From Lonicera japonica (taxonomy: Eukaryota > Streptophyta > Magnoliopsida > Dipsacales > Caprifoliaceae): 64,000 nucleotides of DNA. Below, piece after piece: positions 1 through 10,692 of this stretch. The stretch covers positions 22,661,839 to 22,725,838 of the forward strand of contig CM038465.1 of the NCBI GenBank assembly GCA_021464415.1. The letters are read 5' to 3'. How positions within the stretch are numbered: the first letter of the stretch is position 1; every line of letters starts with the position of its first letter. The position numbers and the translations under genes are program-made. The notes under the pieces are model-generated. The model was not told the origin of the DNA. It did no database searches and saw only the letters and a list, made by a program, of their open reading frames with translations.

Positions 1-380
1 TATGTATATATATATATATAATTAATGTATATAGTATATACACTAATTATGTATATACTATATTATATGATGGTGTCAAAATCTAGAAATTGATAATTAA
101 CTAATCAATAAGCGAATATCGATGAATAAAAAATAAATGCGGCGCAATAATGAACACATGACTTTTTTTTTTAAGGAAGGTTGCCCCGGTAGCGCTTATG
201 CTATTCCAGTGGTACGTCCTCCTTTTGTGTGTGCTTGTGTTGTATTAGTTCAAAGGCAATCAATTTGGATGATAATACAAGCTACCAACTTCTCTCTCTA
301 TAATTTCCTTAATTCTATTTATAAGTATAGAATTAGGATTACAAATATTTCAACAGAATAAATAATAAACTGTGTAGGAG

Positions 381-540
381 AGAGAGTGTATAAGGGTTGT
401 TGGTATTTTTTGAAGTATGAAAATAGAGAGTATAAGACTCTTCTATTTTTTGGGGTATGAAAATAGAGAGTATAAGACCCTTCTAATTTTTGGGGTATGA
501 AAATAGAGAGTATATGACTCTTCTATTTCTTCTCGAATTG
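381..540. repeat. 40-bp minisatellite, about 4 copies
   Basis: The unit aaatagagagtataagactc followed by ttctatttttggggtatga-like sequence repeats with a period of exactly 40 bp at 421, 461 and 501, with a degenerate copy at 381-420. Copies differ at a few positions. Confidence 0.85.
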
Positions 541-730
541 GCTTTTATTTATATTGCCAATGGCTTTATATCTCTTGGAAGAGATAGATGGATCTTAAGA
601 GAGAAAGAATATATGTTTTTGTTGTGTGTTGAATGAATGAATGGTGGGGGGTATTTATAGGTAAATGGAGAATGGAAAAAATATAAATTTGGTAAAAATG
701 AAGGGCAAAAGGCAATTTTTTGTGGAATTA

Positions 731-890
731 GGTGAGATAATTATTTAAAGGAAAGTGTGGAATATAATGGAGTGGGATAATTATTTAAAGGAAAGTGTGG
801 AATATAATGGGGTGAGATAATTATTTAAAGGAAAGTGTGGAATATAATGGAGTGGAATAATTATTTAAAGAAAAGTGTGGAATAAAAAAG
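731..890. repeat. 40-bp minisatellite, 4 copies
   Basis: Four head-to-tail copies (731, 771, 811, 851) of a unit beginning ggtgagataattatttaaag and ending gtggaatataatgg. The period is exactly 40 bp. The first three copies differ at only a couple of positions; the fourth is more diverged. Confidence 0.92.
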
Positions 891-976
891 AAAGTGGAGA
901 ATATTATTTTTGTTGGCCAATGGTAAAATTATTTTTTATTTTTGTAGGCCAATGGTAAATTAATATTTAGCCCATC

Positions 977-1430
977 ATTATATATACACTAATTATGTAT
1001 AATACTATATACTATATTAACACTAATTATATATATACTTAGTGTATAATAAATATTTGTATATATAATATTATGTATAATACTATATACATAATATTGT
1101 GTGTAAATATAGTATTATACATAACATTATATATAAAAATATTTATTAGAAAATTATATTAATATATATAATTATGTATATATCTATATATATATATATA
1201 TTATGTATAATACTATATACATAATAGTAACATTAATTACATATATAATTAGTGTATATATTATATACACTAATTATGTATAATACTATATACTATATTA
1301 ACACTAATTATATATATACTTAGTGTCTAATAAATATTTATATATATAATATTATGTATAATACTATATACATAATATTTATATACAAAAATATTGATTA
1401 GAAAATTATATTAATATATAAAAGAAAATT
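977..1430. repeat. AT-rich direct repeat, two copies 281 bp apart
   Basis: A block containing cactaattatgtataatac followed by tatatactatattaacac recurs at 987 and 1268, with similarity running on for more than 100 bp (to about 1150 and 1430). Both copies are nearly pure A/T with short inverted words. Confidence 0.65.
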
Positions 1431-1503
1431 ATATAATATAAATTTTTATAATAAATATATATATAATTATGTATATATCTTTCATGAATAAATAATAGGG
1501 AAC

Positions 1504-2375
1504 ATGTATAAGAGTTAGATGTAGTGCTGCAGAGGTTCAGACCCTTTCATTATGGGGGTTCTCAAATTCTTGGAGTTTGTAGTACAAAATACTAATGAAC
1601 CGACTGGATTATTTAAGTGTCTCTACACAAAATGTCGTAACCATAAATGGCGGCTTAATGTTAATGGGATGTACAAACACTTGATCGGTAATAGTATTAT
1701 GGAGGAGTATACTATATGGGACCACCACGGTGAAACTTCAAATATACCTTCGTTATGGAAGGCCGGCCTCAAAATTACACCATATATTCACAATATGACG
1801 GGAAGACTTAGAATAGTGGAGTGATGGTAGTAGCGGATGACGTCCCGTACTATGGGATTCTTGAGGCAGTTGTCGAGCTAAAGTATGCAAAAGGCATGCC
1901 AGTGGTGTTATTCAAGTGTAAATGGTACAACATTGACCCGGAAGATCCCGATAGCACAAAGTTAGATCATGGTCTTTTGTTAGTGAACACTTCGACTAGT
2001 TGGTAAGAAGATAGACCATTTATTCTTGCCAAAACAGCAAGACAAGTGTTTTATGTAAATGATCCGTTGGCAAGTGTTGATTGGAAAGTCGTTCATGTGA
2101 TGTTACTCAAAGGTACGTACAATGATAGCACACTTGCAAGAGATGAAACCGCCACTCAAGAGTTTGAAGTACAAGAACCCTATCAAGAGTATCACTTGAG
2201 TTACATTCCTATCTCTGGTTTCACCATCGAACTTGGTGATCTACCACAAGTGGAAGTTCCCAACTATGATGATGAAGACGATGATAATGACGATGACGAC
2301 GATGCATAAGGGTTTAACAATGACATTTTAAGCGATGATGATGAGGATGTCGATGAGGACGATGATGATAATTGA
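1504..2375 (+). pseudogene. CACTA transposase remnant: transposase-associated domain joined to DUF4216
   Basis: Frame from ATG 1504 starts MYKS, then has two early stops, then GVLKFLEFVVQ...CRNHKW...YKHLIGNSIMEEYT.WDHHGE to 1824. This matches the N-terminal transposase-associated domain of plant CACTA transposases (the CRN-K-W and WIHHGE-like signature). Immediately downstream, 1821-2309 reads VPYYGILEAVVELKY...VVLFKCKW...PFILAKTARQVFYVNDP, typical of the C-terminal DUF4216 domain. The catalytic transposase body normally between them is missing, so the copy carries a large internal deletion. In-frame stops also occur at 2004-2006 (within a W-Y-E-D-like motif) and 2307-2309, after which an Asp/Glu-rich tail continues to TGA 2373-2375. 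It cannot encode a working transposase. Domain assignment is by motif memory. Confidence 0.78.
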
Positions 2376-2692
2376 TATGTTCCGATTTGGAATTCCTTAG
2401 ATCGATTTCACTATTATTGTAATAAATAAATAAATAATATTATTCATTATTTTTTTTAGTGTTATTATTAAATAAATAAATAATCGTTTTAAGCATTTTT
2501 TTTTCATTTTTTATTATTATTATTTATAAATAAATAATGTACTTCAGCATTTTTTATCATTGTTGTTAGTATTATTATTAATTAAATAAATAATATTTTT
2601 CAACATTTTTTTTCATTTATTATTATTAATATTGTTATTATTAAATAATTAAATAAATAAATAAATATTTTTAAGATTTTTTTATTTTCACT
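2376..2692. other. AT-rich spacer inside CACTA 1
   Basis: No gene. Repeated taaataaataat and ttattattat words resemble a decayed microsatellite. This is probably intergenic or intron sequence of CACTA element 1. Confidence 0.6.
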
Positions 2693-3060
2693 TAAGTGAC
2701 TGACGTTGATCAACTTCTGTCGCACAAGTAATTCGTAAGCTGGTGATTGTATATATCCGTCGCTTAGGAATTTTTTAAAACAATATTTTTTAGAATTTTT
2801 TTCACTTAAGCGACTAACATTGATCAACTTTAGTCGCTTAAGTAATTCATATGCAACTGATTATAAATATATGTCGCTTGAGAATTTTTAAGAAATAATA
2901 TTTTTTAGAATTTTTTATTTTTACTTAAGTGACTGACATTGATCAATGTCAGTCACTTAAGTAATTTTTAAGTAATTGATTATATATATCTGTCGCTTAG
3001 GAAATTTTTACAATAATTTTTTTTATAATTTTTTTTCACTTAAATGACTGAAATTGATCA
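2693..3060. repeat. ~115-bp tandem array with CACTTAAG/GACTGAC motifs
   Basis: Three full units and one partial begin at about 2693, 2803, 2919 and 3036. Each starts cacttaag(t/c)gactgac, followed by attgatcaac, then a gtcgcttaag-like word and a tgtcgctta(g)ga-like word before an A/T-rich spacer. The same core occurs in the 3' subterminal region at 5040-5540, linking this array to CACTA 1. The third unit contains a 44-bp perfect palindrome. Confidence 0.85.
2921..2964. repeat. 44-bp perfect palindrome
   Basis: Positions 2921-2942 are the exact reverse complement of 2943-2964, centred on ga|tc (TTACTTAAGTGACTGACATT... outward). There is no spacer, so the DNA could extrude as a cruciform or the RNA as a hairpin. 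Confidence 0.95.
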
Positions 3061-4551
3061 ACTTGCACACAAACTTGCACATGTGCGCATGAATGCATAC
3101 TTATGTATAGCTATGCACAAATGTACATATGATGAACTACCAATACATACCCACCTTATAAAAGATACACACAGGTACAAGAACAAATGTAAAGTTATCA
3201 AGCATACACATAGTCAACTTTCTCGTCACAGGCCCTATTTTTGGAACCTAACTGTGTTTCTTCCAGCAACCGCTGGACTCCAAATTTGTTCTGTAGTTTT
3301 TCGCTGCAAAAATCTTATTTTCTTTTGTGTGCTCACAGATAAGTTGAAGAGAGCCTTTGGAAGTAGCTAAATGAGCTAGCAACCAGATTACGGAAGCTGA
3401 TGCAGTCTTCCGGGTATGTAAAACTAAGCTACAATACATCAAAATTTGCTTTCTCGATGGTGCTGGTTTGGTTCTACTATTTCCTTTTTTGGCTTTCTCG
3501 GAATCCTAAATTAGTAATTTCACATCAAGTTTAGGCGTAGATAATTCGCAACTCTTAAGGTGAGTCGAGATTTTATGTTTAAGGTTATTTAGGGTTCTTG
3601 GAAAAGGAAAAAACTCGAACCAAATTAGTACTTGTAGATATAGGGAGTTCCAATACTCCTGTTTATATATTCTCCATCTCTGACTCTGTGGAATTCACAT
3701 AATTGACATGGGCAGTAATGGAATTCACATGGAGAATTGAATTCCATGGAAAGACAAGATGGCATTTGAAGTTTTGATTGGTTTTATTTTATACTTGAGC
3801 AGTGTTGTATTTTCATCTTTATGGACACTTTTCTACAAGTACTCTTATGCAAAAAATTAATGTAATTTTTTTTTTTATGGATACTTTTCTACAAGTACTC
3901 TCATCCTTAGATTGAATAAACAGTGCCACCAAATGTCATATTATAATGCTAAAGAAATTTAGTTATACTTTATTCCTGAATTATTTGAAATCAATAATCC
4001 AATTTACACGAAGAAATGCACGTACACTCTGCCCCCACCCCTGATCACTCGATCCTTTGAATTTTTGACCATACTAGAGTGATCATGGCATAGCTTGGTA
4101 GTGGTTTAACTCCATTACAAGTTTGCACTCCTAACACTCTTCCCCCCTCATCTCTCTCTCTCTCTCTCCAACTTTTGGCGGCTCACGGTATATCTATAAT
4201 TTAAAATTTGAAAATTGTTGGATAATAAAGGAATCTTTTAACTTTCTAAAAAATTGATATGCTGCACACGCTAATTTGATGAATGACATACCGAATAGTC
4301 AAAGTTACATGGCAAGTTATTCATGGTTTCTAATTAGATTTGGTCTCTATAGCGTTAGTCTTAATACTACGTCTAATCTATCTATTACTATTATGGTGTC
4401 CCTCATGATTACTTTCTTTTATGCAGTTCTGTTCATTGCTTGGTTTTCCATCCTTCATTATGTTTGTTTGGCGCGACTTCTCTTTTCCACTGTGCCATTT
4501 GCTCTGAGTAACCACATGCATACTCTTAATTCTTGTCTGCAATAAAACAAA
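3061..4551 (+). other. Non-coding or intronic part of CACTA 1
   Basis: No convincing exon. The stretch contains splice-like signals (cttccag|caacc near 3264, ctcacag|ataag near 3340) and a short repeated block (tatggacacttttctacaagtactct near 3820 and 3880). It probably holds the decayed upstream exons and introns of the second CACTA gene, whose last exon is recognisable at 4552. A TC microsatellite occurs at 4151-4167. Confidence 0.45.
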
Positions 4552-4765
4552 GAGAGGTGGAGTACGGGCGTTTGTTTCTGAGTCGATCTTGGAAGAGAAG
4601 GTCAAGTCTCAGGATGAGGAACTCAAGTCTCAGAGGGAGGAACTCAAGGCAGCAAATGAACGCATTTGCCATCTTGAGGGACAATTCGCAGATATTCATG
4701 ACATGGTAAGGCAGCTTAAAAAGACTCGTGAGGCGGTGACTGGTTCGAATACCAGTCAGAGATAA
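4552..4765 (+). pseudogene. Last exon of CACTA second gene (TNP1-like / Transposase_24 C-terminus)
   Basis: From a splice-acceptor-like site near 4550 the frame reads RGGVRAFVSESILEEKVKSQ, then a heptad-like coiled coil (DEELKSQREELKAANERI, then CHLEGQFADIHDMVRQLK) and ends SNTSQR with TAA at 4763-4765. Plant CACTA TNP1-like proteins end in exactly such a short Gln/Glu/Lys-rich coiled coil used for dimerisation. No ATG lies in the exon and the upstream DNA-binding exons are not recognisable. The frame itself is intact over about 70 codons. Confidence 0.6.
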
Positions 4766-5039
4766 TTTGTACTTTTAAAACTTTTTTTATTAGACTTGTA
4801 TTTTTTATGAATAAGTTTTTAATGTCGTAAGTGAACTACATTTAATGTTTGTATGTTTGTGAATTATACACTCGTATTTGTGTTGACTCTTTGTAAGAAC
4901 ACTTGTTATTGAAATCATATTAGTATAAATTGCAAATGTGAATTGGTAGCAAGTTTAGGTGTGAATTGCAGGTGTGAATTGATTTGAATTGCAGGTTTAG
5001 CAAACCTGCAGGCTGCTAAAATTGCAAATGGCTATAGAA
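4766..5039. other. 3' untranslated/spacer part of CACTA 1
   Basis: No gene. Sequence after the stop codon is A/T-rich with a tandem gtgaattg(c/g)a(g)gt word near 4938-4990. It probably contains the polyadenylation region of the second CACTA gene. Confidence 0.5.
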
Positions 5040-5561
5040 TGGTATTTCTTCACTTAAGGGACTAACATAGCAATTGTCAGTTGCTTAAGTGGCCAGCTTA
5101 AGCGACTGATAATGCTTTGTCAGTCTCTTAAGTGACCTAATTTAAGAGACTGAGAATGCATTGCCAGTGTGCTTAGGCTGGCCTAGCTTAAGAGACTGAA
5201 AAGGCCATTGTTAGTCGCTTAAGTTGGCCCAGTTTAAGAGACTGAAAAACCCTTTGTTAGTCGCTTAAGTTGGCCCAGCTTAAGAGACTGACAATGGCTT
5301 TGTCAGTCGCTTAAGCTGGCTTAACTTAAGTGACTAAACTATTTCCTTTAGTCGCCTAAGCCTTAAGCGACGGAGTTTGAGTTCGTGGCTTAAGGGTTTC
5401 TTAAGGGACGGACCCATATTGTTCAGTCACTTAAGAACTACAGCCACTCGGTTTATGCGACAATACTTAAGCGACTGATAGTTAGTCGCTTAAGACTTAA
5501 GAGACGGAGAAGTGGTCTTAAGCGACTGTAAGAGTCAGTTAAGACCTGTTATCAGGTAGTG
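5040..5561. repeat. CACTA 1 subterminal repeats and 3' terminal inverted repeat
   Basis: About a dozen degenerate copies of cttaagagactgacaatggc and its complement gtcgcttaag alternate through this segment, pairing into hairpins. The segment ends ...ttaagacctgttatcaggtagtg at 5561, whose reverse complement starts CACTACCTGATAACAGG, the diagnostic CACTA terminus. Such subterminal motifs bind the element's TNPA-like protein in En/Spm. The 3 bases after the end are tat. Confidence 0.85.
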
Positions 5562-7190
5562 TATGTTAGATTCTAAATGCAATGGATTGTGTGGGTTTGT
5601 TACACATGTATGTATATACATATATGAATGATATACACATTGGTTCCCTCATATATGGGCTCGTTACTTACACAACTATATATGAATGATGATAACGTGT
5701 ATGATGAGAATTGCCTTATCAACGTTATATGCCTTAATATCTTATTATGACTTAGTTGTGCGATTATTGAGAGATGTATACATTATATGATTGCTGTTGA
5801 TATGACATATGATAGTGGGATTGCAAAGTCCATGATGGTCCCGGGTTTGGTCTCTAACGATTGAGGTCGGAAGTTGGGACACAGTCTCCTAGGTGCAAGA
5901 CCCGAAACCGTGCACGAAAACTAACGGGAGGCCCTGCTTAGGCCACAAAATGCAGACCGGGGTGGAAGATTATTTGTATTATCTTGGTAGTCTAGATGAA
6001 TGTTACTGTGTTATATCTTATAACCATCTTATATATGCTTTGTCTTAGATATACTGTGGATAATATAAAATTGAACGCATATTCCATTGAATGGTACATA
6101 ATACACATAGAGAACCGTTGATCTTACCTCATAAACATAACATACTAATAACTGAAGTGGCAAACATAGCTAATGAAATGGTTAAATGGGAGACATCGTA
6201 CCAGGATGAGTGGGACGAGGGATCAAGTAGCAATGCTTGTTAGTCGGTCAAGTAAGAATGTCATAATAAATTAATAACAAGGAGGAAATAATGAATACTT
6301 GACCGATAGTTATTGATTTCCGAGATAGGTACGAGATGATTAGGTTACAGGGTTGATATACACAATAGTAAGAATCCTCCTTAGCATGGTGAACCATCGA
6401 AGGATAATAATTCATCAAAGTAATCCTAGAACCCACCCCTTAGGAGAATGTGAGATCATTAAAATGACGTATATGGGAATTTGTGGGACCGTGAGCAATA
6501 AACCGGATAGTTAGCTTCTAACCATAGGAGTAGAATTCCTAGGGAGGTTTGGTATGCAAGTGGGTGTGGGTTTCATTGCATTTTATTGTCTTTAACTATT
6601 ATACTAAAATAAAGTAATTACTTTCTGTAAAAGTTACACGTGCTTTCATACTGCACTTATATAGTTCCCACTAGGCCCGGATTTGGCTCATCCCATTTTC
6701 TAAACAGTTTTGCAAGTTTAGCATTTTGGGTGGCACGTGGTTCATGAATTTAGAGGCCCTCTGATGTCCTTAAACCTTTTAGTCCTCCTCGAGAAGGATT
6801 ATATTGTATAATTGATTTTGATCATGTTCTAATGTATATAAATCCTCTTATAATAATTGGATTTTTGTATTAATGTATCAAGGACGTGTAATAAGGCTCA
6901 TGTAAATGGTTTTCATATATGTGGGCTGAATTTAAAATGTGGATTGGTTTGGGTTGTTTTTGTATGAAAATGCTTTTAAACTTAACAGGGTGGATCATTG
7001 TGTATACGGACTCTATATGCTGAAATTTTGAAAAAACGGGTTTTTCCTCAGATCATCTTTTATTAGAGGAATGTTTTAAAAGTTGTTTTTTTTACGTAAT
7101 TAAACCAGCCGTCACGCACGGCATCCGTGATTAACCGGGTCTCGGAGGTGAAAATCTCATAATGGGATTCGGGGCGTCACAATTAATCTC
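5562..7190. other. Degenerate LTR-like repeat, no coding capacity
   Basis: No gene is seen. The 3' side (7110-7181) reads ccgtcacgcacggcatccgtg ... ctcggaggtgaaaatctcat ... gattcggggcgtcaca, which resembles the end of chromovirus-type gypsy LTRs (terminal GGGGCGTGACA-like). No primer-binding site follows and no matching start could be fixed, so this is only a candidate old solo LTR or LTR fragment. Confidence 0.3.
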
Positions 7191-7830
7191 TGAAAATTCC
7201 ACAACCTAAGGAGATTGATTGTCTACAGTCACCTCATATCAAATTATAGCTCCCTACAGTTTGACATGCTATAGATTATCCACTCACAAGTGCAACCCCA
7301 TGCTTTACTATGATATCCGGCCCTTATTCCGTAAGACATAACTATTAACCAAGTATTTATTATTTCCTCTTTAATTATAATTCATTATGGAGCCTATGCT
7401 TTACTAGCTAATAGGCTTCGCCCCAAGATCTTTCGTCTAAACCGTTATATTACGGCATACTCTCATTAGACTATCTCGTTAGTTACGATTTCCCTTTCAA
7501 TTATTAGTACATTATATGCATTATGATCTGGCTCGCTATTCTATAATCCGTACGCGTCTGTATACCCATATACCATCTCTAAGTTCAATAGTCATTATGT
7601 CTTTCCACTTTATGTATTAATACATTATGGAAGGCTCAACAGTTCTCAACATCGTTTATATCATAATCGAGGCAACATACATAAACCAATACGACACATG
7701 ATACAATACAATAATAATAATAGCATAATCACAATCTCACAACAACTCTCGTATCACGTCTCCAGCATAATGCCTCAGTTTCACCCCGCGACCAGTCCAA
7801 GCCCTGACGCGCCGAAAATACTTCTGTGCT
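7191..7830. other. Non-coding region, nothing recognised
   Basis: No reading frame or repeat family is recognised. Words such as cattatgatctggctcgctattc and ggcaacatacataaacc look like degraded repeat sequence but cannot be assigned. Confidence 0.4.
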
Positions 7831-9219
7831 TAGGTACCCAAGTGCAGGTTGTCAAGTTATAATACTTGGTAAGTCCAAGTGTCGAACCACAAGGATGGTC
7901 GGAAAGACGATGTGGTGATTACGAGCCCAAGGCTTTGTTTAAGAGAATATGATTGGTTGATTTTAGTTGTTGATTTTAAAGTCTTGCAATAAAAATTAAA
8001 ATGATGTAATAATAGATGAGAAAAGGCTAAGGCATTATAGAATTCATTTGTTTTGCAAAGTTAAGTGAAATCAATCTCATTCAAAGTTCTCAATGCAATT
8101 CCTAAGTGTTGAATATTTTACCCATTTTTAAGCAAAAGGGTGTGGAGCAAAAGCAACCCATTCCCATATAAATGCCATATAAAGAAAGGGTGTAAGCAAA
8201 TATCAACACAAGTGTATCTCTCATTTTTATCTTGTGACAAAGGGTGTGAAGCAAGTGCAACCCATTCCCATATAATATCAACCAAGATTCAAACTTAAAA
8301 TACACAAAAAAAAAAGGCATAAATTTAAACTAGGCATTTAAGAACTCATTGTTAGTTTCCCCTAGGCAAATGACTTGATTATGAAAATAGCCAACTACAA
8401 GGAGTTTAGCTCGATAAATCATAAAATTTCATTTGTCTAAGATTGGGAGGTCTAGGTGGAGGTCAAACCGTCCTATGTAGACTTATTTGATAAATACAAA
8501 TTGAATCCTTAAAATGATTAATGAAGCTGTTTATGACATAAATTTAAAAGATCCTCTTTAGCAATACTTTAACTAAGAAGATGATGAGTCTTAAAATCAC
8601 ATAAAGTGTAGAAAGCACTCAACATATCATTAAAGTATTAAAAGATTAAAATCTCAAATTTATGCTGTTTCCATGAATATTCAAAAACTAATCATGCTTG
8701 GCAATGAAAAGTATCTCATTCAAAGAAAGAATGGACATAAGCTAGTAAGAAATACACAAGTGTATCATTTTCTCATTAATGCTTGAGATCTATGTATACA
8801 AGGCATACAAAGTCAAATCATCATATGAAAATTATCTTACTAGCTTATGAATGGTTGAAAAAATGGAGAAGATGAAGGATTCAAAAAGTATTTAACAATA
8901 CTAACAATGGAATGAGAATTGAACTTACATAATTAATGCATTGCAAATTTCATCTTTTAGCCTTAGCAAAGAAATTTACTCCATAATAAATGTAGAGACA
9001 AGAATTATAAAAGTGAACTCCATTTCTCTCTCTAGAAAAAAATATTACAAGCTCTCAATAAATTGAGAAATGAGAAGTAATAAAAGTACCCCTCTCCAAA
9101 GCAACAATTAAGACTATAAATAGGAGAGCTGTGTTGGATGCGAAAAATAAACAATGCTTATTTTATTTTTGGTGGATAAATCCACCATCTTGGATGCTCT
9201 TTAATCACATGGAGAATTT
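7831..9219. repeat. Unclassified dispersed repeat, interrupted by solo LTR A
   Basis: The block begins gtacccaagtgcaggttgtc...ggtaagtccaagtgtcgaaccacaagga, a word set I recognise as widespread in plant retroelement 3' regions (possibly Athila-like). A roughly 50-bp direct repeat (gggtgtg(g/a)agcaa..gcaacccattcccatata) occurs at about 8125 and 8235. A TATA-like ctataaataggagagc lies near 9114. The sequence resumes after the solo LTR at 10693 with the same ttaatcacatggagacttcc words. No coding frame is seen. Confidence 0.45.
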
Positions 9220-10692
9220 TGTTGGTCGGATTTCAACCCTAGAGGGGGGTGAATAGGGTTTTCAAAACTTAATGCGGAACTTAAATACTTTTCGAAAATG
9301 TTTGAGTAAAGCAATTTACTAAACAAATTTATCAAGGAATGTAAGCAAATAAACAATCAAGCACAAGAGCAAATAATTAAGTAATCTCAAACAATTTAAA
9401 CAATCAATGATAAAGAGAAAGATTAAACCAATCGAAGTCGAGGTTTTTTGTCCACACGATTCGGCTTGAAAACCCCTACTCCGCGCTCGGTTAGTTCCCC
9501 GATAATTTCCACTATAACCGATCTCCTTCCTGGTGAAGATCAAACCTCTACAAGTATATTCTTCTCACACACTCTTACAAGTATTGAAATACCCTCAATA
9601 CTCTCACAAGAAATCTCTCTTGCTAATTCTATGAGATACACCTCTCACAAAAATAATTTGAACAAGTTTTGGTGACAAACACCAATGTACAATAGTTCTC
9701 GTGTATAACAAATTACAAATGAAGCTCACACTAAGAGATATCAAAGTTGATCAATGAATATAAGCTCAAAGAAGGAAAAGATTGATCAATGCCTTAGCTT
9801 TCAAACTTGAATAATGTGAATATGTGAAATGTGGGTTTGTAAGATCATTCAAGTTGTTTAAAATGAGCCTTAGAACTCATATATATAGGTAGAAAAAGTT
9901 TATAGCCGTTTAAGGAGAAAAAATAAATTAATGGGCCAAAAGTGGACTGTAGAAAAAGTTCCAACGGCTATATTTTGCAAGGTAGTCGACTACCCAGAGC
10001 ACCGTGTAGTCGACTACATGGTGTAGTCGACTCCTCCATTAACCATGTAGTCGACTACATCCTTCTGGAGTGGGGACGTTTTGTGCATTTTTTGACTTTT
10101 GTATTTTGACTCCGAAATTGATTTCAATGCTTGGAGAATGTCAAAAATAGTTTTTTAAGACTTCTAAAATAGTTTTTGTATCAAAATTCATTCATGTGAA
10201 TTTATAGTGAATTTTCCAAGAAGACAAGATTTCGGTAAAAATTGTTTTCAAAGTTAAAACTAGTTTTGATCAATTTTGTCATGGTTAAAACATTGTATGA
10301 GCTATATAAATGATCAATGACATATTTTACATAAAATCTAAGCACTCACTCAATTTTATAAATGCTTCGATTTGTTTCTTCAAATTGATTCTTCACTTGA
10401 AGCTTTTCCCTTGAAGCTTTTGCATATGATTCTTGATCTTTGTGCTCCATGGATTTGCATTACTAGCTTGTGAGTAATGAGATTGATCTTCTTGTCTTGT
10501 CCAACGCTTGTAGAAGAATGATCTTGATTCGGATATTGATTGAATGATCCTAGTCAAACTTCCTCTGAGCAATCATGCTATTCTTGATTTTCCAAATAAG
10601 AAATCTATAATCTTATATCAAGAACATGTTAAATTACACATGATTGATTTATTGTTATTATCAAAATAAGATTAAGACCTTCAAGGTCAACA
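9220..10692. mobile_element. Solo LTR A (1,473 bp) with 5-bp target duplication
   Basis: The segment begins TGTTGGTCGGATTTCAACCC and ends AAGGTCAACA, so it is bounded by TGTTG...CAACA as an LTR should be. The flanks are AATTT (9215-9219) and AATTC (10693-10697), a 5-bp target duplication with one change. Joining the flanks regenerates the local repeat (ttaatcacatggagaattccac), which supports an insertion. A TATA-like catatatatagg lies near 9876. There is no internal region or second LTR, so this is a solo LTR produced by recombination. The start with its CTAGAGGGGGGTGAATAGG-type sequence is common in plant copia LTRs; lineage is not assigned. Confidence 0.8.
9982..10058. repeat. Four GTAGTCGACTAC palindromes in solo LTR A
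   Basis: The 12-bp perfect palindrome GTAGTCGACTAC occurs at 9982-9993, 10006-10017 and 10047-10058, with a nearly identical copy (gtagtcgactcc) at 10023-10034. All lie about 100-180 bp downstream of the LTR TATA-like site, so they would be in the transcript. Confidence 0.92.

Larger units (their letters stand above)
1..1503. other. AT-rich non-coding region with minisatellites
   Basis: No gene is seen. The stretch is dominated by TA-rich low-complexity DNA, with runs such as tatatata and repeated tactatatac words. It holds two 40-bp minisatellites and a long dispersed direct repeat, listed separately. It may be the 5' part of CACTA element 1 or unrelated flank; the matching 5' terminal inverted repeat (CACTACCTGATAACAGG) was not found here, so the left boundary of that element is unknown. 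Confidence 0.7.
1504..5561 (+). mobile_element. CACTA (En/Spm) element 1, decayed, 5' end not found
   Basis: The element is defined by a transposase remnant (1504-2375), a tandem array with the same CTTAAG-GACTGAC core as the far end (2693-3060), the last exon of a second, coiled-coil gene (4552-4765), and 3' subterminal repeats that finish in a TIR reading CACTACCTGATAACAGG on the minus strand (5545-5561). CACTA elements carry two genes (a TNP2-like transposase and a TNP1-like DNA-binding protein) and motif-rich subterminal regions, which fits this order. The left TIR was not found and may lie outside the window. All coding parts are broken, so the copy is not autonomous. Confidence 0.75.

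Noticed and set aside
3044..3442. Overlapping frames on both strands, possibly a gene
   Set aside because: Frames on both strands over the same DNA, no domain, and they begin within the tandem array of CACTA 1.
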